Below are positions 21,101-34,224 of a DNA stretch of 64,000 nt, in pieces. Both the position numbers and the translations under genes were made by a program. Source of the stretch: Daphnia carinata. Lineage: Eukaryota; Arthropoda; Branchiopoda; Diplostraca; Daphniidae. Below the pieces are notes generated by a model. The model was not told the origin of the DNA. It saw only the letters and a program-made list of their open reading frames with translations, and did not search any database. Numbering within the stretch: the first letter of the stretch is position 1; each line of letters opens with the position of its first letter. The stretch covers positions 8,222,778 to 8,286,777 of the forward strand of contig NC_081336.1 of the NCBI RefSeq assembly GCF_022539665.2, read 5' to 3'.

Positions 21101-24100
21101 TGTGGTCATTTTTCAAACAAATTTGTTTAAACTTTGCCAGACCTCCATTTGTTCTAGCGTCTCCGCATTGGCTGGATCGTTGGGATCCAGTTGCGTTTTT
21201 GTATTTATCCATACCGACGCCCCAGCATGAGCTGTTGGCGGATCGTCCATGTTGATGGGCGCTTTAATGTTGCCTTGATTGTCTGTGCCCCATCCTATTT
21301 TGACTACCAACGTTCCATTTGTCCATTTTTCTCTTTCGTCTTGCTCGTTTTCTCGTCCTGGTTGCTTCCATCCGCAGCCGACGGTTCCGAGCTCCTCCAT
21401 CGGTTGCTGAACCAAAGCGCTTTGGAATTTTAAATGTCTTTCAGGCTGTTTGGCGAAACTTGCATTCCTGCCCGAACAATTGGCAGATTTTTGTTTTGAT
21501 TATTTATTTTTATTTGCGCTTACAGGAAATGTTTTACTTACGCTGATGGGATGGGAACATTTACAACGGCGAGTAAAATCCATTTTTTCTGATTCTGTCT
21601 GCTTTTGTAGAACAATTGAATGAAAATGTTTCGCGGCTTGTCTCTGACCCACAAATGAAAGGCTTGTTGAATCTCATCCCCCGTAAAGTCTTCGTCGATG
21701 TGGAAGACGTCCGATGTGGCAATCTCTTCTTGATTGATTAAAATCTTGAACTGGTACACGCATTTCTTAATAGCGTCTCTTCTGAGCTGTTCCCTGTCGT
21801 TTCGAAAATACATTTGTAGCATTTTCAAATTTTTACGCCAAAATAAAATAAAAATTCAAAAGTTGCCATCTACCGGTCGCTGATGGCACTAGGAGCGTTT
21901 TTCAGGCCGTCAGGAATCCATAAAAGGTTGGGAATGGTCTCGCCAGGTGGCATGAGGGATTCTTCCATCGCTTTGACAATATCCGCCCGCGTCTGTTCCT
22001 CGTCGAATTCACGATCCGGCGGCGCTTCCGGCTCACCTTCACTTTCGTCCCCGCTCTTTCCATCGTCTTTTTGATCTTTCGATTCAGACGAACTGGATCG
22101 TTGCGTTGCAAGTTGCTTCGTCACGTCCTGAATGCAACGAGAAAGAAATCAAGATTTCCATCATCCCATTTTTTTTTCTTTTTGGGCCTCCCACTTTCTA
22201 ATGGAACCGACTCAACTCGGAATGTTTATACTTTTCTCCTTTTCTCGTTGCCGTCTCCACGTTTTTTTCGCCTCCACTGCGCCTTGTGACGCTTGTATCG
22301 ATCAGTGTCGGCACGGACGTGCTCTTTGAAGAGTCGACGGGATTCGTCCATCTGGCGCTCGATCTCTTCATCCCAATCGAGCGGTTCGTGTTGACCGGCC
22401 GCACCGCCACTTGTCATCTTCGTCTCCTCCTCCTTGTTCTTTCTTCGACTCTTGTTGGCCTTTGCGTTGTCGCCGAGCACCGACAATCGACATCTGGTGC
22501 AGGCAAATCCCTGGCTTTTGCGCACGTCTTTCAATCGCTTCCAATCGGCCATCATCGACCGCACTAATGCAATGCGTCGACGACTGGCCGCGTAGTAGTC
22601 CCCTCGGGTCCAACCAATGGCCTCTCTTTTTTATTTTTTATTTTGTTTAAATCACAGCTCATAAAAACGGAATTGTTTGCAAAAGAAATGCGGGGGTAAT
22701 GAACCGAGAAAAAAAAGAAACAAACCGGTATGAAGCGATGCGTTGAAGCTGGGCGGTCATAACGGCCGCATCGGCTCCGTTGAATTGGAGCCGGTCGAGC
22801 AGATCGACGGCCTCGTCGTGCGCTTGGTAGAGCGCTCGCAACTTGCGGCCCAGGACGTCCATGTGAGCGGTGGCGATGTCGGTTGAATCGGCTGAGCGAT
22901 CGCTCGATGAATATGTGGCCCATTGGCTGGCCAGCCGCGCCGCTAAAACGCTTTCTGGACCGAAGAGCCAGTGGTGATGGAACTCGATGGCGCTGACGAA
23001 CACGTGCAGCGGATGAACTTGTCGATCAGGTGCATTTCTAGCCATTCTCTCATCGTTTGCCATCGATTTTCCGTTCTGAATGGAACATCCGTGAATGTTC
23101 CCGTGAAAATAACAAAGACGTGCGTGAGAGAAAATGTTTCGTTTGCAATTTTTGATTTTTAAAAAAGAAAAAAAAAAGGGCATCAATTAACTGGAAGATA
23201 AACTGGATGAAAGCCGATCGTTGACGGATCCAGCCGCGGTATGATGTTGCGGATGAGATAGGGACGTAATGGATCAGGTAGAACGGCCAATGTTGCATCC
23301 GAGTGGAACCATTTAGTTTTTCTTGTCTTGGCGGTTGGTCGGCCGGCCTCTGGCGGCCCATGACTGGCCGGCTGTTGTTGCTCTTGTTGCGGCTGACTCA
23401 TCACCAGACGCCGTTCGAGAAGCCGCCACCTGCGACGGCAACATTTGGGTGGTGAGCCGACGTAAAGGCCGTCTTCTTCCGGCGACCACAACTGCGTTAC
23501 GTCCTCCACTTTTTCATCCAGGCTCACTGGACATTTTTTTTTATTTTTTATTTTTTTTTTTTTTGTAAATTCCGATTGACTTATTCTTCAATTTTTTTTT
23601 TTTTTTTTGAATGATATTAAAGAAACACCCAAGTCGTTGGGGAAGATATTTAAAAGAAAAAAAAAAGGGGGGGGGGGAATATATGTCCGCACCTGGAATT
23701 TGTGACGTGATGGTGACCAGGCCCGTCCAGCTGGCCGGATAGTAAAATGCCGGCTGGTAGTAACTGTAGTGATGAATTGAGTCGGTCGTACTAAGACGGA
23801 CATTATTGTCGTCTGACTGACCAAGCGAAGCTTCTAACACGACCAATAGACAACCACACCATTTTTTTTGTTTGTTTGTTTGTTTGTTTAAATAAGTAAA
23901 AGAACAAGAAACAAAAAATGCGGGAATTTTAAATTGCTGAAAATTGTTTTCTTGAAATTTGTGGAGACAATTGAATTATTGAACTCACCGTCATCGTCTG
24001 AATAATGAAGACCTGCCGGCGAATTGAAGAAGTGGATGGCGTCTGCGGTCGATGGCTGCAATCACGCAAAAAGAATGCCAATCATTATCGACTTGGAACA

Positions 24101-24503
24101 TTTTTATTTATTCTTTTTTCGAAATAGCGCTGTGCTTTTTATTGGGCAAATCAAAACAACTATATCGAAACGTCGAACAATCGGTCGTTTCTTTCGTTTT
24201 CTCCCGTTTCTTTTTCGTGACTTCCGGTCTATCAAGTCACGCCCGGTTGTCCTCTACTCGTTTCTTTTTTTTTTTTTTTAATCTTCATTTCTTTTATAGT
24301 CGTGTCAGATAGAGTAGTACAATTCTATTGGTCTATATAGACTGTTTTCTCACGAAAGAGAGAGAGAGGCTTCCCCCTTTTTTCTTTTTTTTTTAATGTT
24401 TGAGCAATGAATGAAGTGGCGAATGGAAAGAAGAAAAAAAAAAAAAAGAAATCAGCCAACCGCAACATCACGGCGATGTGATGAAAAACAAAACAAACGG
24501 GTT

Positions 24504-24541
<38 letters not shown>

Positions 24542-26069
24542 CCCTGTCCGTGACATCGTTTCGTAGACTTTTTAGCAGCACACAATTCGACGATTGTAAA
24601 TTCTAACTGTTATCGCGAAATAATTCAATTCTCTTTGAGTGTTTCACTCTATTCAAAATTAAGGCGCGAAAATTCTTTCCCGATCAAGTTGTCTTTCATA
24701 AATTGCGATTCAAAAGAAATAAAGCAAAACACAGCCCCCCCTCCCCCACTATTTTTCGTGTCTTAAATGTTAAGTTACTGCTGCAGCCGGCCCGATGTGC
24801 CCAGCGCACCCACCTGCCACCACCATCCGCGTGTTGTTTTTTTTTTTTTTTCTGATCCGCTCGGCATAACTCCATCGACAGCCGTTTTCTTTCTATGTTT
24901 TTTTTTTTTTTTTTTTCTTCCGGTCCTTCTGCTCTTCCAACACCTTTTCCTTCCCGACCGACTCCCCCTACCCCCTCACACAAAACCAATTTGTACCAAG
25001 CCAACAAAAAAAAAAAAAAAGAAAATGAATTCGGTCATCATCGGTAAAAGAAAACGAAAATGTTCAAGAAAAAAAGTAAATGGGCAGATGTGTTCGTCAT
25101 CGTTTGTGGGTGGGGAGACAGTCGACTGCTTCCGACAATTAGAGACGGCCGATATCTGCTATCGATTGCCACCGCCCATCAAGAAAAACGCGCCTGTTCC
25201 AAACGGATCTCACACACAGCTGCCTTTTTCTTTCTTTTACTTTCGTCCTATTGCGTGATGTGTTTTACCTTTCCGTTATAGACCCCCCCCCCCACTACCT
25301 TTTCAAAGAAAAGAAAAAACAAAATGGAGATGCTAAAGAAGACCTTGTTCTGCATACGTGAAACCCCCCCCCCCCCTCTCTCCGCACACTTGACTCGTTC
25401 CATGTGCGCTTCTTCTTCTTCCTTATATCAAACTCTACGGTACGGCAGCCTTGCGTGGACGCAGGTGTCTCTTGATTAGTCAACGATGGAAGGAGAATGC
25501 ACGTCCGAGTTGTAGGCTATTTTGTCTTTTTATCCCTAACACACACACACACACACACATGAAAAATAAAAAAAAAGTAAGGTGGGCAAGAAAACAGATC
25601 AAACTGGCCGGCTGTGTCGTCTGGGCGATTCAACGGACCGTTCAAACACACGCTGCAACACATGGCCTTTTTTTTTTTTTTTTTTTTTTTTTTCTTTTCG
25701 TTCATTCAACTGACGAATTTTCTTTATTTTTTTTTTTATTTTCTTTTTTGAAAATTGGTGGCTAAAGACAATGAACTTTTGTTGTTGGCTTATTGATTTG
25801 AAATGGATGAATGTGGAATGGGAATAAAAACCTGACGTCGGATGCTGGCGATGAGACGTTGCCATTTCTGTTTTCTGGCCGAGCTTGAAGTTATGGAGGG
25901 CGTGGCGCTTCCTTCTTCCTTTTGGGAAAGAAAAAAAAAAATCGGAAATTGGATCAAGTATTAGAGCACTAAGAAGAAGAAGAAGACAGCACGTCTAAAT
26001 AGGGAAAAGCGGTTGGGCAACATGTACCGTATCGGGTCGTGCGTCGAGTGTTTGTATCTGGTCTTCCAT
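18145..26069 (-). CDS. CC2D2A: CC2D2A, ciliary transition-zone C2-domain protein (5' end unresolved)
   Basis: At least 22 minus-strand exons in continuous phase: 26028-26069, 25832-25918, 23989-24055, 23693-23833, 23192-23526, 22722-23075, 22232-22621, 21874-22127, 21542-21793, 21143-21467, 20876-21082, 20563-20768, 20288-20463, 20114-20228, 19975-20050, 19785-19904, 19564-19698, 19195-19488, 18880-19134, 18562-18797, 18379-18493 and 18145-18324 (1453 aa; vertebrate CC2D2A is about 1600). Diagnostic stretches: HPLHVFVSAIEFHHHWLFGP, QLDPNDPANAE, HRPLRPERKERNPM, a C2 segment VHPFVEVSFQKCSARTTAG, DILDDDRQRD then HWLGGFKIPF, IDGTFTLNTPMVPIGYEY, and GGDEERAVLLHNYM of the C-terminal transglutaminase-like domain. 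CC2D2A builds the Y-link region of the ciliary transition zone with the MKS module. The N-terminus is short or has missing exons; the donor at 22721 is the least certain junction. Confidence 0.9.
24056..25831 (-). other. low-complexity intron of CC2D2A
   Basis: This 1.8-kb intron is unusual in a gene whose other introns are mostly 55-110 nt. It is filled with T and A runs, including T36 at about 24506-24541, with C runs near 25284 and 25365 and an (AC)n tract at 25539-25559. No exon was seen inside. Confidence 0.6.
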
Positions 26070-29012
26070 CTGCAAAGTCGATGGGCTCCTTTTTTTTCGT
26101 TCGTTCGCTTCTGTGTAAGCTTTGCTAATGGAAACTATTCCGCACTGTTTACTAAACGCGACTCTGTGCAGACGATGTCCAGCAGCCAACGAGGGACACA
26201 CACACACACAAAGGATGGGCGCAGCGGCCGGCACTCGAAAACTGTGTGAAGTTTGCTACCGAGCATTTCTGTTTTTTGTCTTTTCAAAACAAATCTGTCG
26301 TCATGGCAACCGATTCGGAAACATCGCAATCCAACAAATGTCTTTCTTATTTTATTTTTCATTTATTTTTTCTTTTTATTTAATCAAATGCCTTTCTTAT
26401 TTTATTTTTTTATTATATCCAATAAAAAAGGCATTTGTTCACTTTTCTGGCGTCGAATTTATAACGGGGAAATGAATTAAAGTTGATTGCAATTCAAGAA
26501 TAGGGGTGGGCACGTGCCCTTTTTTTTTTTTTTTTTATATACCCATCTCCGTGCAACCGGATTAAAGGTCTCATTAAACAGCCGAAAACTTGTGTTTTCC
26601 CCACTCGTTCGTTTTTCGTTGCTCTCACTATGGTGAGCTTACAGAACCGATGGCCAAAAAGAGAGGGGGAGGTGATACAAGTCACGTGTCTTGGACCAAT
26701 TAAATGAATTTTTTTTTTTTTTTTTTATTTAGAAAATACGTTTTCATCCATTGCTCTCTTTTATTCTTGTACCCCCTCGCGTTGTATTATATTTTCTCAA
26801 CGAGCAAACGAAAAAAAAAAAGGATAGGAAGAAGTGAAGGATAGTTCCTCTATACACCGCCAGCTCCTCTACTTCCGGGGCCATTATAATATGCGGATGG
26901 CTTAACTCCGGAACACGAGAGCGTCCATGGGTCACGTGGCTTGGCGTACTCCTTTAATATTTTCTTCTCCCTCCAATTTTCATTTGCTTCTCGTACCCAA
27001 CTCCCCTTGCGTACACACAACATTTGATGATATTAGATTATACGTACATCCCCCCCCCCCCGTCCTTACTTCTTCTTTGTGGGATCGATACCAGTGAGTC
27101 ACCAAACTTTTTTTTTTTTTTTTTCTTCTCACAATGGATCGCCAGAGTTTTTAACTTGGTTTGTTTACGTATTGATTCGAAGTTCCGGCCTGATTTTTTT
27201 TTTCTATCGTGGAGTATGGGCGTCTGTTAGAGAAAGTGCTTTTTGGGACTTGTGTACCAGACAGTAGACACACACACACACACACAGAGAAAAGGACAGC
27301 CGGTCGCTATCAACTTGTACCTCTCGAGACTGTCGATGATGACGGAGATGAGCCATGCCAAACTTGAACGATCCCGCAACATAACAAGGGGGGGGGCATC
27401 TTTGTTTTTCCGAACGATATAAATTCCCGCGTTCAACTGTATTTTGCCCGCGTTATTAGAAAGCGTCGCATATGAAAACATTCCTATTTGAAACGTGGAT
27501 GAAGGGGGGGGGGGCGATGTAATATTAGACATTCCAGCAATCAGTTGGCAGAGGAGAGCTGCTGCGATGTAGAGAACATCTCCTTTATTCGTCTCCGTGT
27601 TTTGACTTTTACGTCGTCATGGTAACAACGATCGGCTAGGAAACACCCCTATCCTAGTGGATCGTTTCTCTTCCATATCGGGACCGACCCCACCCTGGAA
27701 AAAGAAAAATGGTCAACCACTCCTCAAATGTCCTCATTTTTCTTTTCTCTCACGGACCAGCGCAATCTTTATTGCGTCATTTTATGCGAAAAAAAAAATA
27801 TTAAATCGTGCGTTTCTTTTTTTCTTTTTTTTTTTTTAAATTCCCTTCACCTAATTCACACAGAGTACGATACATTTTTTTTTTTTTTTCATGTCGATTG
27901 TTTGAGGAGAAATGGGGAAAAAAAAAATAATAATCGATGAGATGTAGTTACCGCCGCCACCGCTGCTGTATCGGCTGATTTAATGGACCGAACGGAGCAC
28001 ACGCGTCTATTGGTACGTGGGAAAAAAGAAAAAAAAAAAATGATGGCGGGTGATGATCTGTGTGTAACCACACCATAAATGTAAGGGAGGGGGATGTTTG
28101 TTGGATGTAATGTCGGGCGGAGAGGGGGGGGGATTCTCTTAATATTCATAGAGAAAACGAGGAGCTAGAAATGTGTTGTTTTCTTGGGTTTTAGGTCTTT
28201 TTCTTGGGCAGGGATGGAGTCCGCGCCTGCGCTTCTCGTGATCCTTCGTCATCGATCCTCGCCTTCGTTTTGGCTTTGTGTGTGGTCGTGACTCACGTCA
28301 ATGTCGGCTTTTCATAGCCTCGAGGTCTATAAGAAATCGACGTTCTGTGTAACCCATTCAAGTTCTCTGTTCTTTTATCGATGCAAATGAAGCGACATGT
28401 CTCAATACTTGAAGGTCTTCATCTCTCGTTCGGACGCGATTGCACCCCTCCATCTTTTTTTTTTTCGAATCGATCCAATTCATCAAGCGCGATTGTAAAA
28501 ATGCCAGGGACGTGCTGATCTAATTCAGTTGGGAAATCAATGGGCTTTTTTTTTTTTTTTTATGTGTGTATGTCCTAAACAACAGTCAACGGATCTCTGC
28601 CATCTGCAACAATCCATATCGTCCTGTGAGAGTCTCGTCAGTAAGTTTTAGCGCACACTCCCTAACCGTGTGTGTTTTGTATACCTCCCCTTCAATCAGA
28701 CGAGGGTAAGAAGGAAAAGAAAAAAAAAAAAAAAAAAAAAAAGGAAACCTTCTGCTGTTCCAGGTTCTGTGTTGCCTTTTCATTCGTAGCTCTCTTGAAT
28801 GTGTGTGGCGTTGCAGCCCTTCTGCTCCTGCTGCAGAAGGAGGGGTGTGGGCTTCTCTCTTTTCCCCAAATAGGAGGACACAAATGGTGTGGGGGCCCGT
28901 GCGGCAACGGCCTGTGCACGCCGTGTGTGCGGATTGCTGTGTCGGCCATCTGTCCCGCACACCCATCGCGCACAGACAACACACAAACCGATTGGGGAAT
29001 TCTTGCACCGGT

Positions 29013-29052
<40 letters not shown>

Positions 29053-30452
29053 TGTTTTTTTTTTTGGGGGGGGGGGGGGAATTTTTAAAAATTAAATTTA
29101 GTGGAGGAAAAATTTTGTTCGTCTTTGGTTTTATATCGACATGCGTTTTGGTCCGATAGATGAACGGCTCCTCTTTTTTTATTTTTTTTTTTTTTAATTT
29201 GCAATCTGTAATATCTATACATCGTGAGAAAAGAGAGAGAGAGAGAGAGAGAGATTGATCCTCCTCCTTTTTTTTAAGGGGTAGTAGGGGGAGGGAGAGG
29301 CCATAGCCGTCTGTCAAGCCAACTCTTGTACGTGTGTAACCTTTTAGCGGCGATTGCTTAACATCTGTCGCACTCCCTATGAAAAATTCATTCGATTCCT
29401 AAATTTTTTTTTTTTTCTTACATGTTGACACTTTTTTTTTTTTTTTTTTTTGTCAATGCGATCTGACAATTATACGCTTTTCGTTCGAGTAAAACAGCTG
29501 TTTAGTCCACAATTTTGCGTGTCAAAATTCGTTTTTCCAAATGGAAGGATCTCTGAAGAAAACGATTTAGCGAAGGGAGGCATTGACATATTTTCTTATC
29601 AATCCGCATGTTGTAACACGACGTTTTTCATTTGTTGTTTATTGACTGACTCGGCAGATTATGTGATCGAAGACATACTTTTGCGCATCTGCCCTCCCTC
29701 TGTGTGTGTGTGTGTGTGTGTGTGAACATTTGAAATTAGGAAGAAGGAAGGAGGGGGGGGGGAGACAGGAAATCGAAAAGAAAATGGCACATCATCTTCC
29801 GCTGCCAGCTGGCGTTTGCACCTTTTCTCCAATCATTTTTGGGACATTTTCTGCAACGGTTGCCATGATTGTCGTCTGCCATTTTGATAACGTTTCATTT
29901 TTAAAGAGGGGATTTAAATTTCGAGGTAGAGAGAGAGAGAGGACAGACAAGACAATTGTGTGAAATGTTTGAACGCAATGGGGTGGGGCCAAGAATCACA
30001 GCCGGCCGCATGCCCGTCATCTGCTCAACAGAGTATATATAGTATATATGCAGTTGCGTTTTCTTTTCTTTTCTTTTTCACCCCGTGTGTGTGTGTGTGT
30101 GTGTGTGTGTATTTATACATGTATACACGTTGATTGTCACAGACGGAGCTTTGAAGGAAGGGGAGGGGGAGAAGGAAAAAAAAAAAAAAAAAAAAAAAGG
30201 AACGCGTGAAAAACTTCCGGATATGCGGGTTCCTTTTTTGTTGTTGTGTTGTTCGGTTACCTCCTCCAGCACGTGCTCTAACGCAGCTGTTTGAAATGAG
30301 TTCAATTTTCTTTTTCTTTTTCTTTTTTTTTCCGGCTTCTCAAAAATGGGAAAACTTTTTTTTTTTTTTTCCCTTTTTTGGTTTAACCGAACGCCTTTCC
30401 CACAAAATGTGAACGAATTTTTTGTTTCTGAATTTCTTTGAAATTACCTCGT

Positions 30453-30487
<35 letters not shown>

Positions 30488-31399
30488 AATCGCATTTGTT
30501 CGATCAAGGAAAAACAAAAATTAGGAAATGGCTTTTTTTTTTTTTTCTTAAACAGACATAGACCAGGTGATCCGGCCGGAAGAAGAAGTAAAAATAAGGG
30601 GGAAGGGAAGACCGGCTGTGTGTGGGGAGAGGGGGTTTCCTGCTCCCGTTGAAAACGATAAGGCGGCTAGGAAAGGGATAGGCAGATTTCAAGAGGGGGA
30701 TAGGAATGTTTGTTGTATATTCGTCTTGAGGAAACGGCTGTTAAAGGAAAAACGCACGTGCGTTTTTTCGCCTTAAAAACATTTTTTTTTTTTTTTTTTT
30801 TTTTTTGTAAATGTCTTAAAAACCGACTTTTTGTAACTGCTTCGCATTTGGTTATGAACATAAAAGAAAAGGGTCTGGCCAGGTGTGCGTATGCGCTGCC
30901 CTAAATTAAGAAGAAGAAAAATGTTTGGGGGGTGGCCAAAATGGGATTTGTCTTTTGCTGAGAAATTGCGATTGAAAAAACATGTTGTGATTTTCGAACG
31001 AGAGCGCTGCTGAAAAAAAAAAACAAAACAAACAATGCGCGTCCATTTACGGGAGCAAAGACGAATGGGATGGCGGCCATCATTTCGTCATCAACCAAAC
31101 GCATTTCTCGTTTGGAAAACGGGGGGCGAAGGCAGGCAGCCGATTTTGTTTTGTTTTTTTTGTTTTTTTTTTTAAACAAGTCATCAAACTCGTCAGTGAA
31201 ATGAATTGTGTTGTTGTAAACGTCTTTGCGCTAACCTAACCGACGTGACTTGAATTCATTTCTATCCCCTCCCCCTTTTTTTTTTTGTTTTTTCTTATAA
31301 ATTAAAATGTTTCATTGTGTTTATGGGGAAGAATTACAAAAATGGGCTTTTAAGGATAGCCAAAAAAAAACAAAAACACATTCGATGAATACATTAGAA

Positions 31400-31430
<31 letters not shown>

Positions 31431-31841
31431 TGGGGAAGGTAATCAGATTTGAATTTTATTGGCGATAACAACTTTGACTGAATTGCGTGCATTTGCCTTG
31501 TTGTCTTCTTTCTTTTTTTTTTTTCGCGGAATCCTGTGACGATTTGATTTGTTTTCTTATTTTACGTGACTGGAACAAATGATTTCTTTTGAAGGTGGTA
31601 GGGAATTTTGTGCCTGTAAAGGTAATCCGTTTCTGTTTTGTTTTTTTTCGTCAGGTGTGTTGACTTATTCGGGTTATTGAGAGCGCCTTTCTGTAGATGG
31701 TCACCTGGTGAGAATGATGTGTCTCTCTTTTTCTTCTTCTTTTTTTTTTACCTGGCCAACTCGAAGTCGAATTGCGTTTTTTTCTCTCCTTTTTCATTTT
31801 TTGGAAATGCGTCAAAGTGGACAACTGGCACGTTTTATTTC

Positions 31842-31873
<32 letters not shown>

Positions 31874-33466
31874 GAATGATTTGAAAGGAAAAAGTCGTTG
31901 GCCGGATATTGTCGTTGCAGAATTTCGTTTCTTATCGGCTCCTTTCAAAAGAGATTAAAAGATTTGAGTTTATTCTTTTGGGTTTTTTTTTTCTTTCTAT
32001 TGTTTGCAGCTTGCGAGATAGTCAAATGCATACCCAATGACCGCCTGTTGTTGTAGGGCAAGAATAACACGCGTTATTTTTACCTGCAACCGTGTGTAAT
32101 GCACTCCCAATACCACCAGCCATTTTAAATGTCAATTTTTCTTTTTATTTCTTTGATTTTCTATTTTTCTTTTTTTTTCTTTTTTTTGACGTGAAAACGG
32201 ATGTTTATCAAGTTCCGGTGGTTTTATGTAAAAACCTGTTATTGAAATCGTGTAAAAAAAAATAAAAAAAAAATTGAATGAGGTAGTTAATCCGGATGCC
32301 CTGATACATATCGATCAATTTCCCTTTATTTTAATGAACAGACGAAGGAAAGTTCTGCCCCTTTTTTTTTTCTTCGTGATTATTTATTTATTTATTTTTT
32401 TTTTTTTTAAGGAGGGCGAAGGAATTCGTTATCGCACCTTGTAGGAAAATTGCGCCACATGTTTTCTTTATTTCGATTGTTTGGTTGTTGTTTTTTTTTT
32501 TCGAGAATGAGAAGAAGAAAAACATTGTGGGTTTAGGGCCGAGTTGGAGGAAGTTTTCTTTGAAGATATGTCCAGGTGGGAAGGGGGGGGGGGATGTAAC
32601 ACAGCTGTTAGGCACCCAAAAACCCATCCAGCACCCTGGGTTGGATATCGATCTAACACCACCTCAAAATTAAAGAAAAATTCATTTTTTGTTCCACATT
32701 TTGAATTTTTTTTTTTGTATTGGTGAATGTCGTCATTTTTTTTTTTTTTTTTTTCGTTTTGAAAAAGACAAAAAAAAAAACGATTTAAAAAAAAAAAGGG
32801 CGAATTTTAAAAGAAGACGAAAACAAATGATTTCAAATTGATTTCAAATACCCGTAACCATCGGGGTTGAAAAAATCAGACACGTATTTCACATTTGGAG
32901 GGGGGTGGGGGATGAGATGAATTGATGATGTAAAAAAAAATAAACGTGTGGGTGTGTCTGTGTGTGTGTGTGTCGACTATGTTTTGTTTTGTAAATAATA
33001 TACACAAAGTAAGTAGGGAGAGGTGGGTTGGTGGGTCCATTTCGTATTCGTTCCTAAACTATCTACCAAAAAATGAGGAAGATGAGAGAGGGGGGGGGGG
33101 TTTAAAAGGTATCACAGACGAAACAATATATAATAGAATATATTTAGCATATTTTTTTTTTTCTTTTTGTTTTTAAATAGCAAAGTGGAGGTGTTTGAAA
33201 AAAACAAACAAAAAAAACAAAATTGCGTGTCTCCACATAGCCAATAGGTGTTTGGTGTGATTGATGTTTTCTTTACTTTGATAAACAAATGAAGAAAAAC
33301 AAAAGAAGAAGGGAGAAATCGAGGACTAGTGGTGTTGCTGTTGTGTGTTGCCTTTCGTTTTTGTCCACTTGAAAACATTGGCGCAGTTTAGAATATTTTT
33401 CTTCGGGCTGCCGCACACCTTACACACACACACACACACACTGGAAGTTGAGGGGGGGGGGGAATC
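26070..33466. other. homopolymer-rich intergenic or 5' intronic region
   Basis: Dense poly-T and poly-A, G/C runs of 9 or more, (GT)n at 29701-29724 and 30085-30110, and (CA)n near 27269. A possible upstream CC2D2A exon reads MAHLRHHRQSRE on the minus strand within about 27312-27353, with a GT donor and phase 0, but nothing confirms it. The long frames here are translations of runs (poly-Phe, poly-Lys, Cys-Val repeats) and were discarded. Confidence 0.5.
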
Positions 33467-33594
33467 CTAACAAGGAACGATGACGTCACTGATGTTCTTG
33501 TTCTCTCCCGTCGTGTTATTCACCTGAGGCCATTACCAAAATGGAACAAAAAAAAAATTAAAATTTAGACGAACATATTCTGGAACATGGATTG

Positions 33595-33625
<31 letters not shown>

Positions 33626-34040
33626 TGGATGTTCTGTGCGGATTGAGTTGATATACCTCGATCGATTTGTTGGGAATGGAGGCGAGGAGACCGAGAGGTT
33701 GCCGATGTTGCATCAAAATGGAGGCGGCCGACGAAGCGTCTGTGGTGGCCCGTCTCGCCTGTTTCCTCCGATTGCGGTTGAGGCTGGCCGGATGGTTCTG
33801 TTCCAGCTCGCTCTGCAAGTCGCAAATGTAGTCGATGACGTGCTGGATCACTTCCAACTTGGAGACTTTGCGGTTCTTGGGCATGTGCGGCACCAGTTCC
33901 TTCAATTTCGACAGGTACATCTGGATCTCCACTTGCTCTTTGGTCGCCATCACGCCGCGCAGCGGATCCGTTTGCTGCACAGCCGCAGTCGATGACGTTG
34001 ATGTGGACGATGAAATCGCGTGACGATGAGCTTTCACCAT
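33467..34040 (-). CDS. emc: extramacrochaetae/Id-type HLH protein, copy 1
   Basis: Two exons: 33657-34040 (128 codons, start codon at 34040-34038) and 33467-33523 (V-N-N-T-T-G to a stop after V-P-C), 146 aa in all. The helix-loop-helix reads [20 protein letters not shown] (helix 1) and [20 protein letters not shown] (loop and helix 2). It lacks the basic DNA-binding region before helix 1, which defines Id/Emc proteins. These bind class I bHLH factors such as Daughterless and block DNA binding, acting in the nucleus in neurogenesis, cell-fate choice and growth control. The N-terminus is Ser/Thr-rich and the segment after the HLH is basic ([10 protein letters not shown]). The 133-nt intron carries a poly-A/T run. 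It is paralogous to the plus-strand gene at 42201. Confidence 0.93.
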
Positions 34041-34171
34041 TTTTTTTCTTTTTTTTTCTAATTTGAGTTTTCACTTGTTTAATCCGTTGGGTTTTTTTGC
34101 GATGTGTTGAGGCTTTTTTTTTTTTTCCTTTTTATAAAACGAAACGAAAATTGTGTTGTGTCTCACTCCCG

Positions 34172-34220
34172 AACTGACTCTGAATGACGGTCCCGTGCGC
34201 TTGCATCGCCCCTTCTTATA
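34172..34220 (-). promoter_or_regulatory. TATA and initiator region of emc copy 1
   Basis: Minus strand TATAAGAAGG (34220-34211) is followed by TCAGAGTCAGTT (initiator-like, 34182-34172). The spacing to either candidate initiator is somewhat long (about 38-45 nt). Confidence 0.45.
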
Positions 34221-34224
34221 GAAA

